Positions 17,011 to 25,137 of a stretch of 64,000 bases of DNA are shown piece after piece. The stretch is from a bacterium (GTDB lineage: Bacteria > Bdellovibrionota > Bacteriovoracia > Bacteriovoracales > Bacteriovoracaceae), in assembly GCA_030425045.1 (NCBI GenBank), contig JAUHVL010000003.1:1-64000 (forward strand), given 5' to 3'. The notes beneath the pieces are model-generated. The model ran no database searches and was not told the DNA's origin. It saw only the letters and a list, made by a program, of their open reading frames with translations. Positions within the stretch are counted from its first letter, which is position 1. Each line of letters opens with the position of its first letter. The position numbers and the translations under genes are program-made.

Positions 17011-17982
17011 CTACCTTAGAATATAATGCTCTTTTAACTGATGGTTATTTTTCTTCAGATAATCTATTGCAAAGTAGGAACCACCAAGGCTTAAGATTTT
17101 TTTTGCTAGAGATATATGAAAATTTTTTTCCAATTCATCACTTAGAGATGTTTTTGAAATAACGTCAGCGTATTTTTCAATTTCTGCATGGTCCCTCATA
17201 TGTGTGGTCTTGTTTGAGATTATTTTCTCAGAGAGATTGAAATTATAGTTTAGGAAGAATTTCTTCACATAGCTTGCATTGCCATATTTAATTTTATTGT
17301 CAAAAATCCAAGAGACCTGGTTCTGCTCCTCTCTTGAGAGCTGATAATAATTTTGAAGAAGAGTCTCTCGAAGCTCTTGTAGTTTTCTAAACCAAACTTC
17401 TTCTTGCCTTTTTTTTATTTGATTTTGTAATTCTAACTTGTATTGAAAACTATTATTAACTAACCATGCTCCATAGAGGTATTCAATATTTAGTTCTTCA
17501 TAATCTAGAGGTGTTAAGTCGATTATATTGACTTCCTCAATAAGGGCTTTGACTTGTTTTTCATCGAGATTTGGAAATGGTTGCTCGAACTTCTCAAGTT
17601 GACCCATCTTGTCGAGATACTCAATTTGGATTTTAATCTCCCACCATTTCTGCATAAGTTTATAAAGCGTAAGAAAAAAAGCAGTATCGTGTGACTTAAA
17701 GATACTTTTCCAAAATTGAAAAAGTAATTTTGACAGTGTCTTGTTGTCGCAACAAAAAACAATACGCTCACCTTCTTTTGCATCGAGCCAGAATTTTGTT
17801 TCAGATCCTTGGTGGTTATCACAAATAAAAGCTTTCAAGGTGGTTGTCTCACCAACGTTTTTATCGATGAGTTTTGAAATGGGGTGAGGCATAATTTCTT
17901 GAGTTAAATAGGTTGCTTTTGGATACCTCAAAAAGCAGGAAATATAATCAATATAATAACGTCCAATAAGGTGATACATCAA
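17011..17982 (-). CDS. Unknown protein, first of a paralogous pair
   Basis: A 323-residue, largely helical soluble protein. The block ETKFWLDAKEGERIVFCC followed by LLFQFWKSIFK resembles the product of the next gene. No catalytic or metal motif is evident. The gene is divergent from the radical SAM gene at 18056, with about 70 bases between that must hold both promoters. Position suggests a role in the modification pathway, for instance as a scaffold or substrate carrier, but this is not shown by sequence. Confidence 0.6.
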   Translation of the reverse strand: MMYHLIGRYYIDYISCFLRYPKATYLTQEIMPHPISKLIDKNVGETTTLKAFICDNHQGSETKFWLDAKEGERIVFCCDNKTLSKLLFQFWKSIFKSHDTAFFLTLYKLMQKWWEIKIQIEYLDKMGQLEKFEQPFPNLDEKQVKALIEEVNIIDLTPLDYEELNIEYLYGAWLVNNSFQYKLELQNQIKKRQEEVWFRKLQELRETLLQNYYQLSREEQNQVSWIFDNKIKYGNASYVKKFFLNYNFNLSEKIISNKTTHMRDHAEIEKYADVISKTSLSDELEKNFHISLAKKILSLGGSYFAIDYLKKNNHQLKEHYILR

Positions 17983-18055
17983 AAAAGACCTTAATTATTT
18001 GGTGAGCTAGAGTTATGATTATTCCAGTAAATAAACTATTTTGAAACGGATTTTA

Positions 18056-19135
18056 ATGCTTACTGACGACCTGATCATTTATCTTAAGACCACAGATACC
18101 TGTCAGTTGAATTGTGCTCACTGCTATACTTACGGAAGTAATGCTGCCAAAGGTTTTTTTGATCCACAAAAAACAATTAACTTTTTAAAAAATATGAAAG
18201 AGGCAAGACCTCAGGTTTCTTCCGGAAGTATTACTTTTCATGGAGGAGAACCTTTTCTTTGCCCGACGAATCTAATGTTTGATGTTTGGAATGAAACAAA
18301 AGATTTATGGCCAAGTGTTTGGTGGTCGATTCAATCAAACCTTACCCTTGAATTAACTCAAGGTCGAAAAGACGTTCTTGATAGAATCTGCCAAAAAACT
18401 TGGGGAACTTCGTGGGATTATGGTATTCGCTGGGCCGATAAGAGATCTGAAGATCTTTGGCGAGATAATATCAAATCAATGGCCAGTGACGGTCATAATA
18501 TCACCAGCATTGTTTCTGTTTCTAAAAAGTTAATTGAACAGGTTGAGCCTATTGAAGTCATTGAGCAAATGGCAGAACTTGGAATCAAACATATAAATTT
18601 TGAAAGAATAACAAATAATGGAAATGCTCAGAGTTCACTTAATAATAATTTAATACCCGGTAATCGCGAGTTGGATCGTTGGTTTGCAAAAATGTGGGAT
18701 CAAAGTGTCGAGCATAAAACCTATCAGTATATTGATAACCTCTTTTTTGATTCAATTTTAACGTCGAAAGTCTACCAAACGTTTAGTGGTTGCCGATGTC
18801 GTAAATGTGAGCAAAAAGTCTTTACGTTAAATGCTAACGGTACCATTGGCGGTTGCCCTAATAGTGCTGTTGAAAACTCTTTTGCTAATATTGAAGACCC
18901 GATTGAGAAAATTCTCTTTAGTGAAGGAAGAATGTGTAATATTCAAACAGAATCAATCAGGCCCGATCCTTGTTATACTTGCGAAGTTTATGATTTGTGT
19001 AATGGTGATTGTCATCAACTCGGTTGGGATGGGGATATCTGTGCGGCACCAAAGTCAATGATGAAGTCAGTGATGGCTTGTAATGATATGAAGTTATTTA
19101 AATCGTTTTTGAACGGATTTCAAGGACAGGAGTAA
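18056..19135 (+). CDS. Radical SAM/SPASM maturase next to the CXXX-repeat precursor
   Basis: The catalytic cluster motif is C16-x3-C20-x2-C23 (TCQLNCAHC), followed by FHGGEPFLCP. The C-terminal SPASM region has CRCRKCEQK, GGCPNSAVEN and CYTCEVYDLCNGDCHQL, enough cysteines for two auxiliary Fe-S clusters. A TTG at 18041 is an alternative start; the ATG at 18056 aligns with the N-terminus of its paralogue at 6638-7726. The precursor gene follows after four bases, the layout seen in RiPP operons whose SPASM maturase forms thioether or other cross-links. This is the best candidate for the core-modifying enzyme. Confidence 0.9.
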   Translation: MLTDDLIIYLKTTDTCQLNCAHCYTYGSNAAKGFFDPQKTINFLKNMKEARPQVSSGSITFHGGEPFLCPTNLMFDVWNETKDLWPSVWWSIQSNLTLELTQGRKDVLDRICQKTWGTSWDYGIRWADKRSEDLWRDNIKSMASDGHNITSIVSVSKKLIEQVEPIEVIEQMAELGIKHINFERITNNGNAQSSLNNNLIPGNRELDRWFAKMWDQSVEHKTYQYIDNLFFDSILTSKVYQTFSGCRCRKCEQKVFTLNANGTIGGCPNSAVENSFANIEDPIEKILFSEGRMCNIQTESIRPDPCYTCEVYDLCNGDCHQLGWDGDICAAPKSMMKSVMACNDMKLFKSFLNGFQGQE

Positions 19136-19139
19136 AAAA

Positions 19140-19757
19140 ATGCCAGTAGGTGGACAAGTAACAAAAGATGACAAAATTAACGACTTTATTACTAACGTAA
19201 TAAACCCTGCAATTGCTAGGATTCAAAAAGATAAAGCTGACTTAGGTGTGGCGGCAAGTGCACCGACTCCTGTTGTAAACAAAACGGACCTTAGTGTTAA
19301 TCCTGGCACTTTTGGCTTTAATGGTACAAATCCAAGTGCTGTTAATACAAAAGGTGGAGAACTTACGGCAGCGGCCCTCGCGGATCTTTTTATCAGCTAC
19401 GCTCATAAATTAACTTCCATTAGACGCTCAACTCTTATTCATCACCTTATCCAAACGAACTCTAGTGGGCATTTAAGTTATACCACAACAAATGTTTGGA
19501 GTGCTCAAGTGACAGCATTGTCAGCAGAATATGCTCTTCCTCCAGCAACATTTAAAACAAGAGTTGAGGCAACTTCAAATCCTCTGACCGCTCTTCAGCC
19601 TGGGCAACCAGCATCACTTACAGCGATTGATGCACTTATCACAAAACTAAACTCCGTTCTCGCTACAAGATCAACAGAGGGAATTGGGACAATGACAGTC
19701 TACTCATGCCACAGTAGTTGTCACTCTTCTTGTCATGGTTCAAGAGGAAGGAGATAG
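19140..19757 (+). CDS. Candidate RiPP precursor with C-terminal CXXX repeats
   Basis: A 205-residue protein whose last 16 residues are a strikingly different tail: C190 H S S, C194 H S S, C198 H G S, then RGRR. These are the only cysteines in the protein. The preceding 189 residues are cysteine-free, Ala/Thr/Asn-rich and look like a long leader or carrier (segments GELTAAALADLFISYAHK and ALITKLNSVLATR). A threefold C-x-x-x repeat beside a SPASM enzyme matches the general scheme of CXXX-repeat radical SAM maturation systems known by protein-family models. The RGRR end could be trimmed. Modification is inferred, not seen. Confidence 0.7.
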   Translation: MPVGGQVTKDDKINDFITNVINPAIARIQKDKADLGVAASAPTPVVNKTDLSVNPGTFGFNGTNPSAVNTKGGELTAAALADLFISYAHKLTSIRRSTLIHHLIQTNSSGHLSYTTTNVWSAQVTALSAEYALPPATFKTRVEATSNPLTALQPGQPASLTAIDALITKLNSVLATRSTEGIGTMTVYSCHSSCHSSCHGSRGRR

Positions 19758-19759
19758 AA

Positions 19760-20482
19760 ATGGAAATTAGAGAAGTTACGGCTCCGCTTGAGATCGAGCA
19801 GATTAAAGAATTTATTGATAACAAGGAACTTGTTTATCTCGTAGATTATAAAAACTCAGAGTTACAAGGGATAAAACTTTTAACTTATTTATCTAACCTC
19901 GAACTTCCGGCTGAAATTCTTTTTGACGATTGTAGCTTTGATCAAAAAGAAGAGTTTTTTAAAGCTTATATGAACACCAGAAGTGTTTATCGAACAGAGT
20001 CTGTTCTCTTTAATATCGCTTCTTTGCTTCTACACTATCGTGATATTGATTGTGAAAAAATTTATCTTAATCAAATTTTCTCAGAAGAAGAGAAAAGTCG
20101 ATTTATTGAAAATAATAGAGAGACAATAGAGCAATGGGAAAAGTTCATAGAGAGTAGTAGTCTTTTTGCTCAAACATGTATTGATAGTTTGGTTGATGTT
20201 GAAAATATTAAAAAAGCTTTTGGTGAAATTAATGACCAAGAAGCGGTGGGCGCCAATGTTGTCAATATGTTTGGCTTACCTGCTTTTATGGATTTATTTT
20301 TTACAGCAGGCTATAAACATGAAATGAAGTATTATACGCCTCAGTTTGAAGAATATATGTTTAGAGGGAAAAATCTTTATAGCTTTTATGTTTGTGAAGA
20401 AAATACAGTTTTTAAAATGTTTCTTTTACATGTTAATGGCGAATTAGATCATAATCTTGATGCCAAAGTCATAACAGAATAA
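19760..20482 (+). CDS. Unknown protein translated from the precursor operon
   Basis: A 240-residue soluble acidic protein with no domain I recognise. The start is the ATG at 19760, preceded by GGAAGGAG, which lies inside the final codons of the precursor. It has four cysteines, not in clusters. It could be a leader-recognition, chaperone, peptidase or export partner for the precursor. An ABC-F ATPase gene follows after three bases, so the operon may extend further. Confidence 0.6.
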   Translation: MEIREVTAPLEIEQIKEFIDNKELVYLVDYKNSELQGIKLLTYLSNLELPAEILFDDCSFDQKEEFFKAYMNTRSVYRTESVLFNIASLLLHYRDIDCEKIYLNQIFSEEEKSRFIENNRETIEQWEKFIESSSLFAQTCIDSLVDVENIKKAFGEINDQEAVGANVVNMFGLPAFMDLFFTAGYKHEMKYYTPQFEEYMFRGKNLYSFYVCEENTVFKMFLLHVNGELDHNLDAKVITE

Positions 20483-20485
20483 AAA

Positions 20486-22222
20486 ATGATTCAACTTAAT
20501 AATCTTTCAAAAGGGTTTGGAGCACAAACCCTTTTTGAAAATGCTAATCTTGTGATTAACTCAAAAGAAAGGGTTGGTCTCGTCGGTCGTAACGGTAGTG
20601 GTAAATCTACCTTATTCAAAATTATTGCAGGATCTGAGCATAGCGATAGTGGTAATGTTTCAATCCCAAAAAATTATACCATCGGTGTTCTTAGTCAGCA
20701 TATAAAGTTTGAAAAAGAAAACTTATGGGATGAAGTCTCGAGGCTTTTAAAAAATGGCCCAGAGCTTGAAGGATATTTAGCGGAAAAAATTCTATTTGGT
20801 CTGGGTTTTACCGAAGAAGACTTGGTGAAAAATCCTGAAAGCTTTTCTGGAGGTTATCAAGTAAGAATTGAGTTGGCTAAGGTGCTTGTAACGGAGCCAA
20901 ATTTATTACTTTTAGATGAGCCAACGAACTATCTTGATATTATTTCACTTCGCTGGTTACAACGTTTTTTAACTCAGTATGATGGTGAAGTTATTTTGAT
21001 TTCTCACGATAGAGAATTTGTCGATAGTATTTGCACTCATATTATGGGAATTCATCGTGGAAATATTAGAAAAATAAAAGGTGTGACGACAAAATATTAT
21101 GAACAGATCTATCTTGATGAAGAGGTTTATGAACAAACCAGAGTGAATCAAGAGAAAAAAAAGAAAGAGTTGAAACTCTTTATTGATCGTTTTCGCGCTA
21201 AAGCGTCAAAGGCCACCCAGGCACAATCAAAGATAAAACAACTTGAGAAAATGGAAGACTTAGAGAAGTTAGATGATATAGCAAGTATGGGTTTTTCTTT
21301 TCACTATACAGACTGTCCGGGTAAGTACCCCTTAAGTGTTGTCGATTTAAGTTTTGGTTTTTCAGATGAAGACTTATTTTCAAATTTAAGTTTTGATGTG
21401 GGAAAAAAAGATAGAATCGGTATTATTGGTAAAAATGGTAAAGGTAAGTCCACCCTTTTGAATGTGATATCAGCTAATCTCAAGCAAAGGGAGGGGACTA
21501 TCAATTGGCATCCTCACGCTAAATTTGGTTACTTCGGCCAGACAAATATTGAACGTCTTCATAGTGATAATTCTATTGTTCAAGAGATCAATGCTGAGAA
21601 TGAGGCTTTATCTCAAACCGAAGCAAGAAGAATATGTGGTTCGATGATGTTTCCCGGAGAGTATGCTGATAAAAAAATTTCAGTTCTTTCCGGTGGTGAA
21701 AAAAGTCGAGTTATGCTTGGAAAAATTATTGCGAAGCCTGCTAATATCCTTTTTTTAGATGAGCCAACCAATCATTTGGATATGGAATCAATTGAAATTC
21801 TCTGTGATGAAATAGATAAGTTCCCTGGCGCTCTACTAATTGTTACTCACAGTGAGATGTTACTTAAGCGTTTGGTAAATAAATTAATTATTTTTAGAAG
21901 GGAGGGAGCTCAGTTTTTTCATGGAGGGTATGAAGACTTTCTCGAGAAAATTGGATGGGAAGAAGAAGATAAAGTTCCCAAAGTCAAAAAAAGTGTCGAG
22001 AAAAAAGTAGCCCCGAAAAAAGAGGTCAAGCAATCAAACAATATCAAGATTGAAGAAGTTGAAGCTGAGATCGTTAAATTAGAAGAATTACTGGAAAAAT
22101 ATAACGAACTGATGATTAAGAAAGCGGAAAATGGCGAAAATATTCATGAATTGTCCGTAACTGTTGAAAAAATCAATCAAAAAATTGAAGAAAAATTCCA
22201 AGAACTAGAGAAATTTCAGTAA
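20486..22222 (+). CDS. ABC-F family ATPase
   Basis: A 578-residue protein with two ABC ATPase domains and no membrane segment. Domain 1 has Walker A GRNGSGKST, signature SFSGGYQ and Walker B LLLLDEPTNYLD. Domain 2 has GKNGKGKST, VLSGGEKSR and ILFLDEPTNHLD. The linker near 225-250 and a C-terminal coiled coil (about 510-578) are typical of the Uup/EttA-like translation-associated branch. It probably acts on the ribosome. It begins three bases after the precursor-operon gene, so it could be co-transcribed without sharing its function. Confidence 0.9.
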   Translation: MIQLNNLSKGFGAQTLFENANLVINSKERVGLVGRNGSGKSTLFKIIAGSEHSDSGNVSIPKNYTIGVLSQHIKFEKENLWDEVSRLLKNGPELEGYLAEKILFGLGFTEEDLVKNPESFSGGYQVRIELAKVLVTEPNLLLLDEPTNYLDIISLRWLQRFLTQYDGEVILISHDREFVDSICTHIMGIHRGNIRKIKGVTTKYYEQIYLDEEVYEQTRVNQEKKKKELKLFIDRFRAKASKATQAQSKIKQLEKMEDLEKLDDIASMGFSFHYTDCPGKYPLSVVDLSFGFSDEDLFSNLSFDVGKKDRIGIIGKNGKGKSTLLNVISANLKQREGTINWHPHAKFGYFGQTNIERLHSDNSIVQEINAENEALSQTEARRICGSMMFPGEYADKKISVLSGGEKSRVMLGKIIAKPANILFLDEPTNHLDMESIEILCDEIDKFPGALLIVTHSEMLLKRLVNKLIIFRREGAQFFHGGYEDFLEKIGWEEEDKVPKVKKSVEKKVAPKKEVKQSNNIKIEEVEAEIVKLEELLEKYNELMIKKAENGENIHELSVTVEKINQKIEEKFQELEKFQ

Positions 22223-22224
22223 AT

Positions 22225-22234
22225 AGTATATACT
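22225..22234 (+). promoter_or_regulatory. Palindrome and possible -10 element before the NTase gene
   Basis: AGTATATACT is a perfect 10-base palindrome eight bases before the ATG at 22242. The part TATACT is a good -10 hexamer, and its distance would place the transcript start at or next to the ATG, giving a leaderless message. No clear -35 is visible. Autoregulation by the RHH partner is possible. Confidence 0.35.
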
Positions 22235-22241
22235 GGTATAT

Positions 22242-22700
22242 ATGAAACTTCTCGAGGTACTTAAAGTCTTAGATTCTAGAAAAATCCCCTATGCTCTTGT
22301 TGGTGGTCACGCCGTTGCACTTCATGGAGCAGTGAGAGGGACTGTTGATATAGACTTCATCATTAACTGGAGTTTGAAAAATTTAGAAAAGTTTGAAGAG
22401 GCTATGACGGATTTAGGTTTAAGTCCGAGGCATCCTATTTCTGCGAATGATGTCTATAACTTTAAAGATGAATATATTAAAAACAAGAATCTTATCGCTT
22501 GGAATTTTATCCACTCAGATAATCCTTTGTTTCAAATAGATCTCGTCATAACAACTGACTTGAAAAATAAATCAGTTAAAAAAATTAAAGTAGGTAGTAG
22601 AGATGTTCGTGTCCTATCAAAGAAAGACTTGATAGAAATGAAGAAAAAATCTGGTCGTGAACAAGACTTATCAGATGTTGAGGCATTAGAAAGTTTATGA
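22242..22700 (+). CDS. Nucleotidyltransferase-fold protein (AbiEii/DUF6036-like)
   Basis: A 152-residue protein with YALVGGHAVALHGAVRGTVD then DIDF, the G-G/S and D-x-D pattern of the minimal nucleotidyltransferase fold found in AbiEii-type toxins and related proteins. A third acidic residue is in FQIDLVI. The C-terminal helix (SKKDLIEMKKKSGREQD) fits the same group. It overlaps a small ribbon-helix-helix gene by four bases, as in toxin-antitoxin pairs. Function as a toxin is inferred. Confidence 0.75.
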   Translation: MKLLEVLKVLDSRKIPYALVGGHAVALHGAVRGTVDIDFIINWSLKNLEKFEEAMTDLGLSPRHPISANDVYNFKDEYIKNKNLIAWNFIHSDNPLFQIDLVITTDLKNKSVKKIKVGSRDVRVLSKKDLIEMKKKSGREQDLSDVEALESL

Positions 22701-22942
22701 AAAGGGCGATACAATATTTTTCAAAAGAACAGCTAGAAAACAGTGCAAAGCTTACTCCTAAACAGATAATAGAGTTTCTTGATGATTTTAGAATGCTGCA
22801 TACTCAAAACAGTCCTGTAAAGTCGAAGTTAATAAGTATCAAAGTTCCTGAGGATTTACTAAGAGCCTTTAAAAGAAAGTCAGAATTCGAAGATGTTCCT
22901 TATCAAACAATGATCAAAAAGCTTATGAAGCAATGGCTATAA
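22697..22942 (+). CDS. Small ribbon-helix-helix-like protein, possible antitoxin
   Basis: An 81-residue protein whose C-terminal half (ISIKVPEDLLRAFKRKSEFE and PYQTMIKKLMKQWL) has the strand-helix-helix pattern of CopG/BrnA-like DNA-binding antitoxins. The N-terminal part is charged. It overlaps the nucleotidyltransferase gene upstream. The order, nucleotidyltransferase first, is opposite to that of most antitoxin-first pairs. Confidence 0.65.
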   Translation: MKRAIQYFSKEQLENSAKLTPKQIIEFLDDFRMLHTQNSPVKSKLISIKVPEDLLRAFKRKSEFEDVPYQTMIKKLMKQWL

Positions 22943-22954
22943 AGCTCACTTTAG

Positions 22955-23080
22955 TTAAACGTATTTAATAAGTACAATGACACTTAAGGCAGGTAAGCCA
23001 ATCATGACACCAAAAATAAGTACGTCGATAAGACGCTCTTCTAAGGTGAATTTTTCTTTTTTCTTTTTAGTGGCAGACAT
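22955..23080 (-). CDS. 41-residue single-span membrane peptide at the end of the cco operon
   Basis: A short gene: ATG at 23080, stop at 22955. The product is MSATKKKKEK, a short amphipathic stretch, then one hydrophobic span (residues 18-39) ending KYV. The lysine-rich N-terminus should stay in the cytoplasm. Its start lies within the end of the SafE-like gene (14-base overlap), typical of a real co-translated gene. It may be a small subunit or assembly factor of the oxidase. Confidence 0.6.
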   Translation of the reverse strand: MSATKKKKEKFTLEERLIDVLIFGVMIGLPALSVIVLIKYV

Positions 23081-23756
23081 AAAGTACTCCATTAATAATT
23101 GTTCTAAAGTTGACAGCAAGTAAGCCTAGAGAAATGAGAGAGAGCCCTAGGGCCTTGGGGTATTTTTGCTGAAGTGGATTAATTATTTTTTGCAATAATG
23201 TTGGGGTCATAACTAATGAGGGGAGAGTTCCAAGCCAAAAAAAGAAAACTCCAAGACTCATAATAAAGATATTTTGGCTTATCATTAACGCTAGGATCAC
23301 CCCATAGAACATGCCGCAGGGAAGAAGGGGGGAGAGTAAACCGATGGCAAATGATCGAGGCCAGCCATTTTTGATCTTATAAGCACTCCCCCAGAAGTCT
23401 TGAGTGAAAGTGAGTATTTTTTGTGTTTTTATAAGTGACTTACCACGATAGATAGAGAGTCCCCAAGCAATAAAGACAGATGATAATAAAAGACTCATGA
23501 TAACTCTTGCTAGAGTCGCTTCAAGAAAAAGTTGAAATTGAAATCCAATAAGGCTTGCTACGAGTACCACGGCCATATAACCGAGTAGGCGGCCAGTCTG
23601 ATAGGGAACTTGTTGATGAGACTTTTGGCAGGTAGAAGTAACAAGTCCTCCACACATGCCCACACAGTGAAGAGAACTCATAATCCCTGTCATAAACAAG
23701 GTTCCCGCCAATAAAAACGGTGAAAGTTGTTGAAGATTATTCAAATGGTCCAACAA
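23067..23756 (-). CDS. Sulfite exporter TauE/SafE-like membrane protein of the cco operon
   Basis: A 229-residue polytopic protein of about six hydrophobic segments. GIMSSLHCVGMCGG near residue 25 and SPLLPCGMFYGV near residue 145 are the paired motifs of the SafE/UreH-like transmembrane family often found with cbb3 oxidase genes. In this context it is thought to help copper or electron delivery for oxidase assembly. It overlaps ccoG by 20 bases. Confidence 0.85.
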   Translation of the reverse strand: MLDHLNNLQQLSPFLLAGTLFMTGIMSSLHCVGMCGGLVTSTCQKSHQQVPYQTGRLLGYMAVVLVASLIGFQFQLFLEATLARVIMSLLLSSVFIAWGLSIYRGKSLIKTQKILTFTQDFWGSAYKIKNGWPRSFAIGLLSPLLPCGMFYGVILALMISQNIFIMSLGVFFFWLGTLPSLVMTPTLLQKIINPLQQKYPKALGLSLISLGLLAVNFRTIINGVLYVCH

Positions 23757-25122
23757 GCTTGACCTCTCGTTTCATGAGTAATTGTTCTTTATCGTAGTAA
23801 TTTAAAATAATTTGTTTTTCACCATCTTTTAAAATGCTTTGAGGAAAATTCAGATGCATAACTGTTTTGAACTCACCGGGGTTAACGATGAAAGGCATTT
23901 TTCTTGTTTTAATAACAACTTCAGGGATATTGGCCTTGATTGTAACAGCGTATGTCTTGTCCGTCTTGTTATCGAAGTTAACTCGATAGAGATTGTTCAC
24001 CGTGCTTTCATCAATAACGCGATAAGAGCTCTTGCCAAGCTTTACCATCCTCATATTGAGACTATTTTTTTGGCTTAGAACATATATAAAAACACCTGTG
24101 ATAACTAAAATAATAGTTAAGTATAAAGTAGATCGAAAACTAAATTTCTTAGGAGGTAAGTTTTCTAACTCGGCTTCAGATGTAAAACGAATGAGACCTT
24201 TTGGCTTGTGAACTTTTTCCATAATTTCATCACAAGCATCAATACATGCAGTACAGGCGATACACTCGAGTTGTGTACCGTTTCTAATGTCGATCCCCGT
24301 GGGACAGACTTTTACGCAGTGGTAACAGTTAATACAATCACCTTCTTGGTCTTTTGGTGTTTCTTTTGCTCTTCTTGGTTCTCCTCTGTTGTAATCATAA
24401 CCAACAATTTTTGAGTACTGGTCCATGATCACAGACTGCATACGTCCATAAGGACAAGCGATAATACAAAATTGTTCTCTAAACCAACCGAAATCAAAAA
24501 GGAAAACTCCTGTGATGACTAACATGGTGATAAAGAGACTCGGATGAGCAGCAGGTGATTGCATTGTTATCGCAAGGAGCTCATGAGTCCCGACAAAGTA
24601 ACCAAGGAGAGAGTGAGCGATATGTAGTGAAACAACTAAAAAGAGAAACCACTTTAATCCTCTTTTCCAAAGTTTATTAAAGTTCCAAGGAGCTTGATCG
24701 AGTTTCATTCTCTCTCTTGCTCTTCCTTCAATAAGTCTTTCGATCTGTCTGTAGAGTGGATCAATGAAGACTGTTTGAGGGCAAGCCCAACCACACCAAA
24801 CTCTTCCCCAAAGAGAAGTGATAAACCCTATACTAAAAACAAAGCCTAGTAATAGCAGTAATATCATGGGGGCATCGTGGGCATAAAAGAGATTTCCAAA
24901 GACGTGGAGCTCTCTGGCGGGGAGGTCAAGCCGTATGGCCTGCTCTCCATTAAAATAAATCCAAGGAAGAACCAAATAGATCAGGATTAAGACGATATAA
25001 ACAAATGTTCTTCGATCTTTCCAGATTCCTCGAACATCTTCAGGGTATAAATAAACCCTGTGGCCTTCCATATCTGTCGTGGCCAATTTATTTACGTCAT
25101 AATCCAGTCTATTTGAGCTCAT
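23737..25122 (-). CDS. ccoG: Cytochrome c oxidase accessory protein CcoG (FixG/RdxA)
   Basis: A 461-residue membrane protein with two 4Fe-4S ferredoxin motifs (CINCYHCVKVCP and CIACTACIDAC), preceded by transmembrane spans and conserved WCGWACPQTVF and CIIACPYGRMQS segments. The C-terminal 110 residues form an immunoglobulin-like periplasmic domain after a last membrane helix. CcoG reduces copper for cbb3 oxidase assembly. It follows ccoP after 15 bases and overlaps the SafE-like gene. Confidence 0.95.
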   Translation of the reverse strand: MSSNRLDYDVNKLATTDMEGHRVYLYPEDVRGIWKDRRTFVYIVLILIYLVLPWIYFNGEQAIRLDLPARELHVFGNLFYAHDAPMILLLLLGFVFSIGFITSLWGRVWCGWACPQTVFIDPLYRQIERLIEGRARERMKLDQAPWNFNKLWKRGLKWFLFLVVSLHIAHSLLGYFVGTHELLAITMQSPAAHPSLFITMLVITGVFLFDFGWFREQFCIIACPYGRMQSVIMDQYSKIVGYDYNRGEPRRAKETPKDQEGDCINCYHCVKVCPTGIDIRNGTQLECIACTACIDACDEIMEKVHKPKGLIRFTSEAELENLPPKKFSFRSTLYLTIILVITGVFIYVLSQKNSLNMRMVKLGKSSYRVIDESTVNNLYRVNFDNKTDKTYAVTIKANIPEVVIKTRKMPFIVNPGEFKTVMHLNFPQSILKDGEKQIILNYYDKEQLLMKREVKLVGPFE

Positions 25123-25137
25123 TATTTTTCCTAGTTA

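Larger units (their letters stand above)
5544..20482. other. Accessory locus: multi-radical-SAM modification system with candidate precursor
   Basis: Within 15 kb lie six radical SAM genes, two 2OG-Fe(II) oxygenases, a CXXX-repeat candidate precursor, a prepilin/S74 chimera with a tail-fibre-like partner, and several unknown proteins. Overlapping neighbours form at least four transcription units. The bounds are those of the gene content; I see no integrase, att site or direct repeats that would define a mobile element. Confidence 0.6.

Noticed and set aside
19707-19745. His-Xaa-Ser (HxsA-type) repeat reading of the precursor tail
   Set aside because: The unit is C-H-S-S with period four rather than H-x-S with period three, and no HxsB/HxsC-like pair specific to that system was recognised.
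5544-20482. Prophage or tailocin reading of the region
   Set aside because: S74-type and tail-fibre-like domains occur, but there is no capsid, portal, terminase, sheath, baseplate or lysis gene, and the S74 protein carries a prepilin signal.
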